In this document: positions 1-11,681 of the stretch, in pieces | Layout of the letters: each line of letters begins with the position of its first letter | Position numbering within the stretch: position 1 is the stretch's first letter | DNA from: Edaphochlamys debaryana | Taxonomy: Eukaryota; Chlorophyta; Chlorophyceae; Chlamydomonadales | Assembly: GCA_016858145.1 (NCBI GenBank) | Contig: JAEHOE010000018.1 | Coordinates: 186,001-250,000 of the forward strand | Length of the DNA: 64,000 nt | Direction: 5' to 3' | Program-made: the position numbers and the translations under genes | The notes under the pieces: generated by a model | Databases searched by the model: none | What the model saw: the letters and a program-made list of their open reading frames with translations, nothing else | Told to the model about the DNA's origin: nothing

Positions 1-385
1 ACGGCTTTGATGCCAAGGTGCAGGTCATGTCCGTGAGTACGGGCAACGCGACCGTGGACGACGCGCCCCCCGAGGAAGGCGACGGCGGGCTGAGCGGGGG
101 AGCCATCGCCGGCATTGTGATCGGCTGCGTGGGTGAGTGGGTGGGGCTTGGAGTTGGGGCTGGCGCCGTGGGGGGGCGCACGGGCGGGCTGGAGGGAGGG
201 CACGGGGCGAAGCAGGCAGGGGTGCAGGCAGGGATTATCGACTGTACAGTGCTAAGCACCTCGTCCCCTCTCTAAGCCTATCCCCGTCTCCCTCACCCGC
301 AGCGGGCGTGGCGTTGGTCGTGGTGGTGGTTATTATCATCGTGAAGAAGCGGAGGAGCAGCCGCGTGGCAGGAGCTCCCTGGTAG
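1..385 (+). CDS. C-terminal end of a single-pass membrane protein (5' partial)
   Basis: Two exons are visible, 1-132 and 303-385, joined by a GT-AG intron in phase 1. The reading frame is open from base 3. The visible protein is a hydrophilic, acidic stretch (…DDAPPEEGDGG), then a Gly/Ala/Val/Ile-rich membrane helix, then the basic cytoplasmic tail KKRRSSRVAGAPW and a TAG stop. The intron cuts the helix itself. This layout (large outside part beyond the window, one helix, short Lys/Arg tail) fits a type I membrane protein. The outside domain is not in the window, so no family or function is given. A similar helix with an intron in the same place and phase occurs at 63649-64000, suggesting related genes. 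A TGTAA at 1434-1438 is a possible but distant poly(A) signal. Confidence 0.6.
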
Positions 386-2355
386 TTTCGGATTCAACCG
401 ACAGGTGTGTATCCAAGGCCAACGCACGAGCGTCCCACAACACAAGGGCGCCAGAACTCAAATGGCGTACGCTTCAGGTCCTCGACAGAATGAAACCGTT
501 CCGTCGGTTTCGTCGGTTTCGTGGGACTGTACCGTATGTGCGATTCATGGCTCTGAGTGGCTGGGACAATGCCACTCGAGCGAAACCCGCTCACAGGCAA
601 TTTGCTGTAGGGACACGGGTTCTAGAGCTTGTGAAGGCTCAAGACTCGACCTAAGAGATGTTGGGGCGGCTTCATTTCGGATGGCTCAATGTGCTGAGCT
701 TCCCGAGCGTTGTGGCGTGGCCTACTCTCCCAAATAATCATGCTTCGAATTGCTGCTTATCGTATCTCAGATTCATATGGCCCAGTTTTGGGGCTGAGCC
801 CCCCCTGCAATGCGGGGATGAAGCTCCCCCTATTACCGAAACTCCCCGTCTGGACCCCATCCTTCTGTCTGTTCCGCTTGAGTCTCCAGATCCTTAATTC
901 TTATTGTGAACTTTGCGGATCCCACGTGCGGACCCAAAGCGTTGAAGCCCCTTTCAGTATTGTTGCACATGCGCGAGTGTGGGCGTGTGCCTCACCCAGG
1001 GCAGGCTTCATGCCTCCTTCACGGCAGATTACGTCTTGACGTCCATGCCAGGAACACAACGCAGACTTCTTGCGCTGCAATCACTAGCCTCGACGGGTTC
1101 CCTGTGTGGCCCCGTCAGGCCTAAAGCTTATTGATCCCGTTGGTGGCCTCCGTCTGTACGGCAGGCGCAATAATGTTGTGTGCGGATCTGTTCCACCCTG
1201 GCTTCTTGTGGCCAGACTACTGCTGGTCAAGCTCGAGCCTCGGCAGCCTGGCGATAGTGTGAATGAAGGCGACAGGTAGGGATGGGCCTGACGCTGTCCC
1301 GGGAATCCGGAATGCAGTTCGTCGCTTGGTGTGAGGACAAAGTTCGGAGGACTGGCATCTTTCCTTCATGTTGCGTGTGGTGCCCGTGCGTGGGCAAGGC
1401 TCCGACTGTTGCCTGTGTAGCTAGCAGAACCGGTGTAACGTATGCCCTGCCCTGCTGCCGCTCTGCCACGCGCGGCACGTTAGTTGCGGGCGCAAACAGG
1501 CGCTCAGATTGATAGGTACCATTCCCTTACAATCAAAGCACCCTCACCCAGGAACCATTCGCCGTGTCCCCCCGGCTTCATCCTGCCTGCTCCGCCCCCT
1601 GCTCCGCCCCCATGCCAACGGTGTGACCCCCATGCACGCGCTTCAAGAGCTGCGGCTGTGCCAGCCGCCGTCCCGGTCCCGTTGGCCATAACCAACAGCC
1701 GATCCAGTCTAATCGCCCGACCAGCCCCAAGCTCGATGCATCCCAACAAGCGGGCAGACCCCGCTCCCAACGTGAGAACACACGCTGCCGCACCCAGTTC
1801 CAACGGCCAGTTCCAACGGCAACGACACACAACGCCGTGTCCTCCAACTGACGCCAGTCCACTCACCCGCCCGACCAGTCTCTAAAACGGCCAACGTTAA
1901 CCCCCCCTCCAGACTCCCACCCATCCACCCCGAACGCCGCCCACCCCCGACGCAGGCTCACCTGCTGCTCACCTGCAACGCCGCCTCCACACCTGCTGCC
2001 GCCTCCACGTCGGTCCGGAGCCGCCGCCCTCAGCGTGCACGGCGCGCATGCACCGCCCGCACCCTGCCCGGCCACTTGCCCTGGCCGCACCCGGCCGCCT
2101 CGCCACCGCAGGCGCACCACCGCAGGCGTCCACGTGCCCTCTGCTCCGTTCGGCGCCTCGCCACCCTTCAGACCGCCGACCGGCCTCGCCGCCGCATGCA
2201 ACCATGCCGGCGCGTCCTGCCTCCCAAGACCACTTTCGGCCGGCTACTAACAGCACGGCTCATGACAGCTCGGCCACCACAACCAACGCGCAACTCCCTC
2301 TGCGCAGACCAGCGCTGCGCCATATGCTGGTCCTCATCCCACGCTCCGCGCCGCC
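386..2355. other. Intergenic: 3' ends of two convergent genes
   Basis: No coding sequence is recognised here. The stretch should hold the 3'UTR of the membrane-protein gene (+) and of the nucleoporin gene (-). TGTAA lies on the plus strand at 1434-1438 and its complement at 1527-1531. The 60-150 aa open frames are unsupported by splice sites or motifs. Confidence 0.5.
1527..1531 (-). promoter_or_regulatory. Candidate TGTAA poly(A) signal of the nucleoporin gene
   Basis: TTACA on the plus strand, about 825 nt past the nucleoporin stop codon. TGTAA is the usual algal signal; this is inferred from position only. Confidence 0.35.
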
Positions 2356-5300
2356 TCACTCGGCCATCTCGGCCTGGAGCTTGGTGAGGGCGGTCTCGAA
2401 GGCGCGGTTCTTACCGGCCGACAGCTGGAACAGCGCGGGGTTGAGCTGGGTGCAGGCGAACGGGAACGGGGAAAGTGGGAAGGCACGGCAACACACGGAC
2501 GGTCAGCACAGCAGCTAGCGAGCGGGGGCGGGCTTTTCTCTGTACGATCGAGCAGCAGTCTCGCGTGCAAAGCCAGGGAAGGTGGGTGCAGGGCAGGCTG
2601 CGGCCGCTGCGCTCTGCAGCCCCGACTCACCGCGGGCGGCGATGTGCCGTCGGGGCTCCATGCGGCCGTGAAGGCCACGCTCTTCTGTTTGTCGCTGACG
2701 ACCAGCTTCATGGTCTTGTTGAAGTAGGCCTGGTAGAGGCAGCGGCCCTGGAGGGGTAGGTGGGCGGGGTTTCGGGTGGGGGGCGGAAGGGGGAAGGGGT
2801 GAGGCAGCGGAGGACAGGTTGTCGAGCGAGGACGGAGGCAGGCTCTGCACGGCACGGCGGTCACAGCGAACCGCACTGGGCAGGGCACGAAACAGGCCGT
2901 GCACGCCTCCGCCACACGCACCAAGCCCCTGCCTTGCTCTCAACGACCAACCGACAACCGTTCCCCGCAGCCCCACCGAGTCGGTGAACAGGGCGATGTA
3001 GGGCTTGGCACCCTCGGTCTTGGCCTTGCGGATGGACAGCGATCCGATGCCCTTGGACTCCCAGTGCGTGATCTTGCCGTCCGCGCCCTTGACCGGGACC
3101 TGCGGGCGGGGGGGTGAGGGCGAGCAGGGGCAGGGGCAGGGGCTTGAGCCGGGTGCCGCCACGCCAGGCCGAGGGGCGAAAGGTTCAGCGGGCGTGGCAT
3201 CTGATCCCGCCCGTGTCCGCCATTCCCTTTGCGCCGTCCCAAGCGTGCAAGCTCCCCGCTCCCACCTGCAGCCGGGCCTTCTCCTTGAACAGGAACTCTA
3301 CATTGTCGTCCACCTGTGTGTGGCGCGGGGGGTGGCGGAGGCGGGAACAGACACGCAGACGTCAATGCAGTGGATGACGAGAGCTGCTGCCGTACCCGCC
3401 AACTGTGTGCAACCCTACAGACCCGTCTACCGGTACTCTTCCTGGTCCGCAGGGTGGGACCCAGCCGCAGGCCCGCTGCTGCCAGCATTTCGCCCCGGCA
3501 GGCCTGTTGCCTTCCTCAAGTTCCGTCCCTGCCCGTCTGCCCACCTGCAGGCTGGGCTCCTTGGCGCACTCGTCCGGCTCCGGCTCCGCCTCCTCGTCAT
3601 CGCCGTCGCCGCCTGCGGATGTGGGGCGTCGAGGGAGGTCGGTGGCGGTGGCAAGGAACGGGATATAGCGAAACAGACCGTTCACGCCCGGTGCGGTACC
3701 TTCCTGTCACACCGTACAAAAACGAATGTGCAAAAGGCCCCAATCCCGGTCCCCTGTACTGTGCCCCGTAAGCCGAGCGCACCCGTGTCTAGACCGTTCC
3801 ATCTCCAAAAGGCAGCAGGTAGGACCCTCTAATGCGTGCGACCCCCAAGCCCCCTGGCGCCGGCCAGGATCGCCCCCCCCCTGCCCCACCTGCTGCTCCG
3901 CCCGCACCCGTCGCGGGCGCGGCCCCGAACGAGAAGGCGGGTGCCGAGCTGGCGCCGCCAAAGCTGAACGCGGGCGCAGACCCGGCCGCTGGCGCGGCGG
4001 CTCCGAAGAAGGAGAAGGCCGGGGCCGGGGCCGAGGCCGCCGCCCCCGCGCCCGCGCCGTCCTTCTTGGCGCTGTCCCCGCCCGCCCCGGCTGCGGTGGC
4101 GGGAGCCACTCCGAAGGAGAAGGCGGGGGCCGAGCCCGCCGCGCTGGTGGTGGTAGCGCTCCCAAAGATGGAGCCCGCTAGCGCGGCCGAGCTGCTGGCG
4201 GCGGCAGAGGACGCCGCGGCCCCCGGGGCCCCCGAGGTCGAGGCGGGAGCGGCGGTGGTGGTGGCCGGGGCGCCGAAGGAGAAGGCGGGTCCGCTGGAGG
4301 CCGCAGCGGCTCCGAACGAGAAGGCGGGCTTGGGTGCGGCGGCCGTGGCCGAGGCGTCCGCAGCCGTCTTGTCACCCGCGCCCGAGCCCGGGCCGGAAGC
4401 GCTCGCGCCCGCAGCCGCGCCGAAGCCAAACAGGCTCCCGACACTGGGCAGGCCGGGCTCAGCGGACGACTCCTTGTCTCCTCCCGCCCCCGCGCCCGCG
4501 CCCCCGTCCTTCCCGGTTCCCTTGTCTTTGTCAGAGGCCCCGGCCGCTGCGGGTGCGGGAGCGCCGAAGGAGAAGGCCACCGAGGGGGCGCTGGTTCCGG
4601 TGCCCCCAGAGGCCCCGGAGGCCGGGGCGGCGCCAAAGAGGACTGGCGCGGAGGTGGAGGGCGCTGGGGCCGCGGCGGAGGCGGCCGCGGGCGCTGACAT
4701 GAAGAACCCCGTCGCTGCGGGCGGGCAGATGGGCACGGGCAACGGAGGGGCGTTCGGTCCCGCACATTGCCGTGACGCAGCTACTTGCGGGGGTTAGGAA
4801 ATGTTACCGTGCGCTGCGTCAAGTGCGCCTGAGGGCGGCCTCTGAGAGGAGCCACACCGAGCGATACTGTGGCCCAGCCCCCAACGAAGCCAGCCTGCGG
4901 GTGGGCGTAACGGAGTGCTCAGCGCCAGGGAACCCACCAGGGGCGGCGCTCTTTGCGGGCTGGGACCCGGAGGCGCTCGGCGGGCTGCTGCCGCCCAGGC
5001 CGAAGCCGGCCCGGCCGGAGGCGGCAGCGCTGCCAAAGCCACGAGAGGAGTCATCGAGGTCTTCGGGACAGGTCACGTCGGGGCGCAGGGGGAAAGGGTG
5101 TGAGTTGACAGCGCAGCTACCAAGTGGTAGTGGAGCACAGCCCAAGCAGGAGGCTGAGGAGGGGAGGGTCGAGGGCAAGGGAAGGGTCAAGGGCAGGGCC
5201 ACTCACCTGCTGCCGCTTGCTGGAGCCTCTGCGCGTCCCCTGCGGGCAGCACGTCCTTGAAGTCCTCCAGCAGCTTGGACGCATGCTTCACGTAGTCGCT

Positions 5301-5636
5301 CACGCCCTCGATCCAGAACTTATATAGGTTGCCCTCCTTTTGTGTCGCTACCCAGCTGCGCGAAGGCCAGGCGATGACCCGCCGTCAAGCAGATTGCTTC
5401 GCCTGGCGCCGATCATTCCACGAGCGGCTTACCTGGCAAACTGGCCGTTTAGTCCGGACAGGTAGACCGCCAAACGCTCCGCTCGCTCGCTCCCACCGCC
5501 CGGCCGAGCCTACAGTGCGCATGCAGCCCACCGGTCAACAATCATCCCAAGAACGTACTGCTTTAGGGTCTCTGGGCGCTAGTCACACCTTTGCGGGCGG
5601 TGCGAGCTCATCCTCTGCGTGCCTGCGTTTTGACAT
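2356..5636 (-). CDS. NUP50: Nup50-type FG nucleoporin with C-terminal Ran-binding domain
   Basis: Ten exons, high to low: 5589-5636, 5433-5509, 5207-5355, 4938-5060, 3890-4714, 3545-3612, 3266-3313, 2977-3099, 2631-2747, 2356-2445. They give 555 aa. The N-terminus MSKRRHAEDELAPPAK is the basic start typical of Nup50/Nup2, the importin-alpha binding end. Residues ~30-80 carry LSGLNGQFASWV…IEGVSDYVKHA, matching the plant Nup50 helical region. Residues 134-407 are an FG region with many FSFG, SLFG and LFGA repeats. Residues ~431-555 are a Ran-binding (RanBD1-like) domain (VEFLFKEKARL, WESKGIGSLSIRK, KSVAFTAAWSPDG). Known role of the family: binds Ran-GTP and importin at the nuclear pore basket and speeds import cycles. 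The start codon is the first ATG, with donor AAG|GTGTGA after 16 codons. The exon 4 acceptor (GAAG|AC at 5061) is the least certain junction. An antisense frame of 321 aa over the FG exon is a shadow. Confidence 0.9.
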
Positions 5637-5944
5637 TTGGCCGAAGTTTCGATCGCCCGCGGCTAAGCGCTGTCGTGTATAGCTTTATGCCAGCAGTATG
5701 TGTGTATGCAGCGTTTACTGTCTGGGTAAGTGGAGCTTGTCTTGGGCACGCGAGCGGGTGTGCCCTGCCCGGTCGCGTGCCGGCCTGCACCCCTGCGACC
5801 CTCGGCCTCCACGCTGTTTGCCCCCCCCCCCTCAAGTCCCGCCCGCCCGCTGCTCGACCGTCCGCATGACCATGTACTGACGTTCTTCTCTTCCTCTTCT
5901 CGGACAACACCGTCTCAACCCCCAGGTTCGGCTCCTTGGGGCGT

Positions 5945-6366
5945 GGGGTTTGACGAGAACAACGTGGCAAGAAGCCGCATCGTATAGGTGAAGCAGCTCC
6001 GTGGGGCGTGGGGGCGATTGGGAACACAGCGAGCGGGCTCGGGCGATGGCGGCAACCCTCCACCTTCCTCGCTGGGCACCGGTCCGACACTGCTACATGG
6101 TGCGTATGGGTAAGTAGCGGTAAGTCTCTGCTGCAATACAGGCGCCACCGTCGCTCTGAGCCGGACGGCCGCTCGTCGCCCCCGGCTCGCCACCCCTGTC
6201 CTCACCATGTGTCCCCACCGCAGCCAGTGCACTGGAGGCTGCGCTTTAGCATTTTCATTTCCACCCTCACGGGGGTCCTCGCAGCTCAGGGTGTCGACCT
6301 GCCCGTCTCGTGCGCGGCTGCTTCACCTATACGATGCGGCTTCTGGCCACGTTCTCGTCAAACCCC
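5945..6366. repeat. Inverted repeat, about 50-bp arms
   Basis: Arm 1 at 5945-5997 reads …GTTTGACGAGAAC…GAAGCCGCATCGTATAGG…AGC. Arm 2 at 6317-6366 is its reverse complement (GCTGCTTCACCTATACGATG…) except for a 3-nt gap and one or two mismatches. About 320 bp separates them. Transcribed from either side the arms could fold into a hairpin. It could be a remnant of a small inverted-repeat transposon or a small-RNA precursor; the sequence alone does not decide. Confidence 0.8.
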
Positions 6367-6685
6367 TCAAGTCCACGATGTTGCAAGCCTTCCTCAAGCA
6401 GTCTTCCCATGCCATCCTCTGCCACCACACATCTCTGTCAGCCAGACGGCCGTTCCCGCCTTCGACCCGACAGCCACAATTGCGGGCAGCCACCCGCCTC
6501 AAGCTAGTGCAAGTTCTCCAGATGCCCGTATCTAGGCTGTATACTTCCCCGAACGGTCCGTCAGCTGCCACTCTAGGCGGCGGTGGCCGGTGCTACGTCG
6601 TACGCTCTGCACGGTTGACGGCTGGCGATTGCGCAGGCAGAAGCGCCGGGGGAAAAAGGGCGACAGCCTGGTCGAATGCGGAGCC

Positions 6686-6690
6686 TTACA
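6686..6690 (-). promoter_or_regulatory. Candidate TGTAA poly(A) signal of the CCB3 gene
   Basis: TTACA on the plus strand, 756 nt past the CCB3 stop codon. Position is the only support. Confidence 0.35.
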
Positions 6691-7445
6691 ATATCTCCAC
6701 CCACCGTGGAGGTTACCTCCTCGAAGCCGCCTGGTAACCAATGTCTGTGTGGTTCCCGGTTCACTCCTACTGCCCTCTCCTTTGCTTTCATAAACGTCTC
6801 GGATTCGCTCTTGCTAGGCGCCCTTCAGAGGCGCAGATGCCCCGCGGCAAAATCGCCTAGCCACCCCCAACCCTTTCAGCCATGTTCCCCCTTGCAGGCC
6901 TCAAAGCCCCAACATGGGCTTATCTCCCTCAGTCCGCCTGCTTTTCGAGTAACCGCTCCAGCGCCTACAAATACGCCCATAGCGTACCCTGCACGGCTTC
7001 CCGAACCGCCGCAGCCTCAGCCCAGGCTGCTTGCCTTAACGAGCAGCACCCCACTGCTGCCACACCGTCGGCGCCATCATGTCACAGCAGTCAGCTGCGC
7101 TTGCCGTGCCGCCCGTAAATGTTGCATCCTCTTGAACTTCCGCTGCTGCTGAGCCCCCCGCCGGCGCGGCGTCTGGCAGCCGCGCAGACCCAGGCGCCGC
7201 ATTGCAGCGGCCGTCGGAAGCGACGACACAGCCTTTCCCCGTGCGCTCTCCGTTTCGGGGGCTGTCCCATCGCAACGCCGGCAAGAGAGCGAGTCCGCCG
7301 CCTTCAATCGTGCTGAGAGGCCCGGGCTCTGGCCTTCGCCGTGCGCCGTCCCGCCCCCCCGTCCGCCCTCCGCTCCTGGGGACGGCCCAGCGCTTGCCGC
7401 CACTCCGCCGGTCGTTTAAGTAGCTCTCCAGCGACTAGCGCGGGC

Positions 7446-8024
7446 TTACATGCCGCCGCGGGCCTGCACTAGCGTCAGCAGGCCCTGCGGCCCGAGCAGG
7501 ATCTCGTTCAGGAAGGAGAGGATGCCCACCCACACGATGGGGCTGACATCCACGCCGCTGACCAGCGGCACCACCTTGCGCGTGGCCGCCAGGGTGGCCT
7601 CCGTGGGCAGGTAGGCGATGGCCCAAGGCAGCTTCGAACCATCGACATCGGGGTACCAGGTCATAGGGATGCGCACGATGTAGAGGACGGTGAAGATGCT
7701 GAAGAGGGGCCGGAGCACATCCGACGCGAGCTTGGCCGCCTGCACCGCCTGCGCGGCGCTCTCCGGGCCATCGGCGGCAAAGCAGCTGCCCGCCAGCACG
7801 CCGCTGGCTAGCAGCGCGGCGAGCGTGGCAGCCTCAATCCGCGGCGAGGATGGGCATGGGGTCGTCGACGCTGAGGTGCTGGGCTCGCTGCCATCCAGTT
7901 TGGCGCGAGTGGCAGAGAGTATGCATGCTGAGCGCTGCTGGACCACTGGCTGCCGCGTCTTGCGGAGCGAGCCAGACTTGAACGCAGCAATGCAGCGCGA
8001 GGAGGGCAGCAGCAGGGACGCCAT
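7446..8024 (-). CDS. CCB3: Chloroplast YGGT-family protein, CCB3-like (cytochrome b6 maturation)
   Basis: One uninterrupted exon of 192 aa, the only intronless gene recognised here. Residues 1-~80 are Ser/Ala/Arg-rich, as in an algal chloroplast transit peptide, ending in a hydrophobic LAALLASGVLAGSCFA stretch. Residues ~105-190 form a YGGT domain: a first membrane helix (LFSIFTVLYIVRIPMTWYP), a conserved turn with YLPTEATLAATRKVVP, and a second helix (SPIVWVGILSFLNEILLGP). The turn motif GVDVSPIVW and the ending GPQGLL closely resemble plant CCB3, a thylakoid subunit of the CCB pathway that attaches heme ci to cytochrome b6. The broader family name is YlmG, so another YlmG paralogue is the main alternative. 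The ATG at 8022-8024 is the first in frame. Confidence 0.85.
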   Translation of the reverse strand: MASLLLPSSRCIAAFKSGSLRKTRQPVVQQRSACILSATRAKLDGSEPSTSASTTPCPSSPRIEAATLAALLASGVLAGSCFAADGPESAAQAVQAAKLASDVLRPLFSIFTVLYIVRIPMTWYPDVDGSKLPWAIAYLPTEATLAATRKVVPLVSGVDVSPIVWVGILSFLNEILLGPQGLLTLVQARGGM

Positions 8025-8611
8025 GTTGCAGTTTGAATTTATGCTATCTATTTGGTAAGATGGCCAATGTGGGTTGGAGAGGTTGCTGTGGCCGCTCCGC
8101 CAATCGCTCGCCAGTGGCCGTGCTTGCTGCGCTTCGGCTTCGGTCCAGCTCGGTGGCGCTTATCCGTGCAGGCTCAGGACAAAGCGCTCGTTCTTTACAG
8201 CCGCATGCTGGGCCTTATTAACGCTCGCGGCAAGTCACTCTCGTGGAGGCCGTATGCCTCCAACCATCCTTCGCCACCATCCTCAACCTCGACACTCCGC
8301 AGACTCAGAATACTCTCTTTCTTCGGCACTCTCAACCTCGCAGCCTGCCATGCGCAAAGAATAAGTTCATCTGCTTGAGCTGTATGCCGTCGTTTCTTTG
8401 ATGCGTCTTGAGCAGCCCTCTTGAAGCAACACACGCCCCCCAAACCTCGGCGGCAGCAACGCAACTCGCCTGTGTGCGCCTGCACACATCCAACCCAACC
8501 GGCAACCTGTTGGCCTCAACCCTCACGCCAGGCTCTCGCCACCCGTCAGGCCCTTACAGCCGTGGCCCTCTCAACCTTGACGGGCGCTCACTGCTCCTGC
8601 TCCTCGTCCGC
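8025..8611. other. Spacer between two minus-strand genes
   Basis: Holds the 3'UTR of the reductase gene and the promoter of the CCB3 gene. TTACA occurs at 8554-8558 and 8195-8199 (minus-strand TGTAA). The farther one gives a more typical 3'UTR length. No coding sequence is seen. Confidence 0.5.
8195..8199 (-). promoter_or_regulatory. Candidate TGTAA poly(A) signal of the reductase gene
   Basis: TTACA on the plus strand, 413 nt past the stop codon. A second one 54 nt past the stop (8554-8558) is the alternative. Confidence 0.35.
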
Positions 8612-11600
8612 TTAGCCGCGGAGCACGAACTTGGCGGGGCGACCCACCTCCCCCTGCTCCTTGAGCGCCGCAGCCGCCTCCTCCAGCGGGCGAACCGCGA
8701 CTGCGAGGCACGAGGCACGGGCGGGCGGGCAACACCGGGGGAAAAGCGCGGGGCAAGTCAGGCCTCAGTCGCCAATCCACATCGTCAGCTTCCGCATGGG
8801 GTCCTACCCCCCCTCGCTGCTGCCAGCCTCCTCACCACGCCCAGCCGCCCGGCCACCGACCCGCCCGTTCACCAAACCCACCCTTGGTCTGCGGCAGCAC
8901 GCCGGTCACCATTAGGTCCATGGCCGTGTACATCACCGCGCGCTGGTCGGCCTTGGGCTTGGCCTCCATCCAGAGCTTGAGCCACATGCCCTGAGCAGAC
9001 GCAGGATAGGGGTAGAGGGTGGGGAGGGGGCAGTTGAGCTGAGCGCAATCACGGTGTATCTGAACCTTGCACATAAGGCAGAAACAGTTCAAACCGGGAG
9101 AGCGGAACGGCCTGCGCGGTTGCATGCAAGCCAGGGCCACAGAGTGCCCCATACCAGGCACCACACACCCCGCCTTGCCAGCCCGCGCCAGGCCGCTGCG
9201 AGCCCGACTCCCTGCTGAGTGCGGCCGGTGCTCGCCCCCCCTCCCCTCCCGCGCCCCTCCCTCACCCGCACGGTCACCATGCGGAACACGGACTGAACGA
9301 AGTCCCAGTTAATGGCCACACCTGCGGGCGCAAGGGGGCACGCAGGTGTGAAAAGGGCTGCTCATGTACGGTACGCCGGGAAAACGTCAGCTCCGCAGAA
9401 AGCTCTTCAGGCACGCCCTGGCTCCCAGGCCTGCGTAACCTCGTCCCCGTTTCCCATCCCCACGCCTGCGACCTCTCTCCTCTCAGCCCTGTGTCTCCGT
9501 GTTTCCCTCCCTGTCCCCTTCCGTCCCCACCGTTCATGGCGCCGTACACGAAGATGGTGCCCCCCTGGCGCACCGCCGGCGCCAGCTGCTTGGGGGCGTC
9601 GCCTGGGAGGAGAGGGGGCGGCCAAGACCGGTGGCGGTGGGGTTGGTGGGGGTGGTGGTGAAGCGTGGTTACGCTGACGTGCGGCTAGGGAAAGGCTTCC
9701 CCCCATTGGCCTTGGCCTGATGACTGGGCTCGCTGAAGACGGCACCGCTCCTACGGTCATCCGCTGCCAAGAGCCCCTCACCACACACCATGACCCGGCC
9801 GGCGGGCTTCTTTCCCGCGGCCTGTCTGCTCACAACTGCACTTATACGTATCACGCGCCCACCCTACGCATCCTCAACACCATGACCCCCACGCTCCTGC
9901 CACCCACCCGACAGAGCGTCGATGGCGCCCCACGCGCCCTTTCCGCCCGTGACCTGGTTGATGCGGGTAACGGCCTCCGCCCAGTCGGCATCGGTCGCCA
10001 CCACCACCACCTCATCCGCTCTGGCGCAGGCAGGAAGGGGAAGGCCAGCATCAGCCTCGGCATCGGCATCGGTCTCAAGGCAGGGCTCATCGGCATCGCC
10101 TGTGCTGCGGCATGCCCCTCGTGCTGCCCAAGGGTTTGCATGCCCTCGCCTCCCGCACCAAAACACGCCCCGCCCGGCCTCACCCCGCCTCCTTGAGCTC
10201 CGCCACCTGCTCCCTGCGGCGGCAGGTCCCCACCGTCTTGACGCCCTGGGTACGGGCGTACGACAGTGCCATCTTGCCAAGCGCGCTGCCAGCGGCGGTG
10301 ATGATGACGTACTCGCCTGGGGGATCGGAGCCAGGGAGATTGGTAATCAGGAGGGCAGAAGCAGAGCAGATCGGGATGTCTTGGTCAACGCTGATGCTCG
10401 GGGAAGTGACGGTAAAGCCTTCCGCGTGAAGCGCAATCGTTGAGCAGGGACGGTCCACCTGCACCCCCCGCCGCCCCCACCCTTGGGCGTGGCCAGCTCC
10501 TCGAACATGGCCAGCACGGGCACGGGGTTGACCTGGGCGCTGCAGGCAGCCTCGTCGGGGAGGGCGTCGGGCACGGGGACCTGCGGAAGGAGGGGCGGGA
10601 AAGGGTTCAAGACCGTGTGCGAAGATGGCACGGGTCTGGCTCACCAGCCGGCTGCTAAATGTGCGAACCAGACGACTACGCGGGACCCCCAGCAACACAT
10701 ACCGGAGCAAGCGCCCCATCCCATGTCCACCATGCACCCCTCCCCAGGGACCCACCAGGTCCTCCTCGTTCACGATGGCGTACTGCTGCCCTGTGGGCCG
10801 ACAGAGGTGGCGTGGCAAGACAACGGGTCGGACCAGGCACGACAAGGTTGGGCCCGCCAGCGGGCAGTTAAGAACACAGCTCTATGTTGATGGCTAGGTT
10901 GGCAGCTCGCACCGAGACCCGGACCCGAGCACCCGAGCACCATGCACTCCAGTGCATAAGCACGCTCCTCCCCTCCCCCTCTTCCCTCCCCTCCGCCCTC
11001 CCCCCTGCCCTCCCCTCCGCCCCCCGCACATGTGCCGCTGCCCTCGGGCACGCCCTTCCACAGGCAGCACACGCAGCGCTGGCCCACGCGGATGCGGCCC
11101 GAGGGGTTGGGCCCGAGCGCCGCCACCAGGCCCACACCTGGACAGGGTGGGCAACCGCAGGCAGGAGCGGGTCGGGTGGGCTCTAACTTGACCATCGTGC
11201 AGAAGAGAAAAGGTGGAGGAGAGGGGGGAAGGGAGCCAAAACAGGCAGGGGCGCGTGCCCTGCAACCTCCCGCAGGGACCGGGCATGGGGTACCCCTCCT
11301 CACCCTCAAGGCCCAGTACCGCGGGGTACTGCTTGGGCTGGAATCCCGGGTACACGCCCAGCGCGGAGAACACATCGGCGGGGTTGAGCGGGCGGTGGGT
11401 GATGCGGAGCAGCGCCTCGCCGGGGCCGGGCTTGGGCACGGGGATTGACGCAACCTTGACGCACTCGTCGAACTCCGCGCCCGGGCGAACCAGCTGCGCA
11501 TAACATTGGGGCGGTGCTCGTTGCGAGGGCAGAAACGCGAGGCCGCAGGGAGTGTGGCCTCGGCAACAGGTCATAACGATGCGGCAAGCCGCTTTCCGCA

Positions 11601-11681
11601 GGCGAACCAGGGGCGAACCTTAGCGATACGCAGCCACGGTAAACTTACGTGGATAGCAGTCTGGGTCTCCGGGATGGCCAT
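8612..11681 (-). CDS. Medium-chain dehydrogenase/reductase: enoyl reductase (MECR) / quinone oxidoreductase type
   Basis: Eleven exons, high to low: 11649-11681, 11304-11493, 11030-11137, 10756-10790, 10481-10580, 10184-10316, 9908-10020, 9531-9602, 9266-9321, 8882-8990, 8612-8700. They encode 345 aa, the usual family length. The N-terminal half is a GroES-like fold (PVPKPGPGEALLRI, NPADVFSALGVYPG, PAVLGLEGVG, VPEGSGTWQQYAIV). The Rossmann half carries AAGSALGKMALSYARTQGVK and ELKEAGADEVV. The ending (RGMWLKLWM) resembles mitochondrial trans-2-enoyl reductases. No zinc-ligand Cys cluster is seen, as expected for the zinc-free branch. The expected reaction is NADPH-dependent reduction of an enoyl thioester or quinone. 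There is no clear targeting peptide (it starts MAIPETQTAIH), so location is unknown. The choice between enoyl reductase and quinone oxidoreductase is inference. Confidence 0.88.

Larger units (their letters stand above)
5637..7445. other. Intergenic: nucleoporin promoter and CCB3 3'UTR, with inverted repeat
   Basis: No coding sequence is recognised. The left part is upstream of the nucleoporin start; the right part is the 3'UTR side of the YGGT gene, with TTACA at 6686-6690. It contains the inverted repeat 5945-5997/6317-6366. Confidence 0.5.

Noticed and set aside
3832..4797. 321-aa plus-strand open frame
   Set aside because: Exact antisense of the FG-repeat exon of the nucleoporin; the FSFG repeats and RanBD belong to the minus strand.
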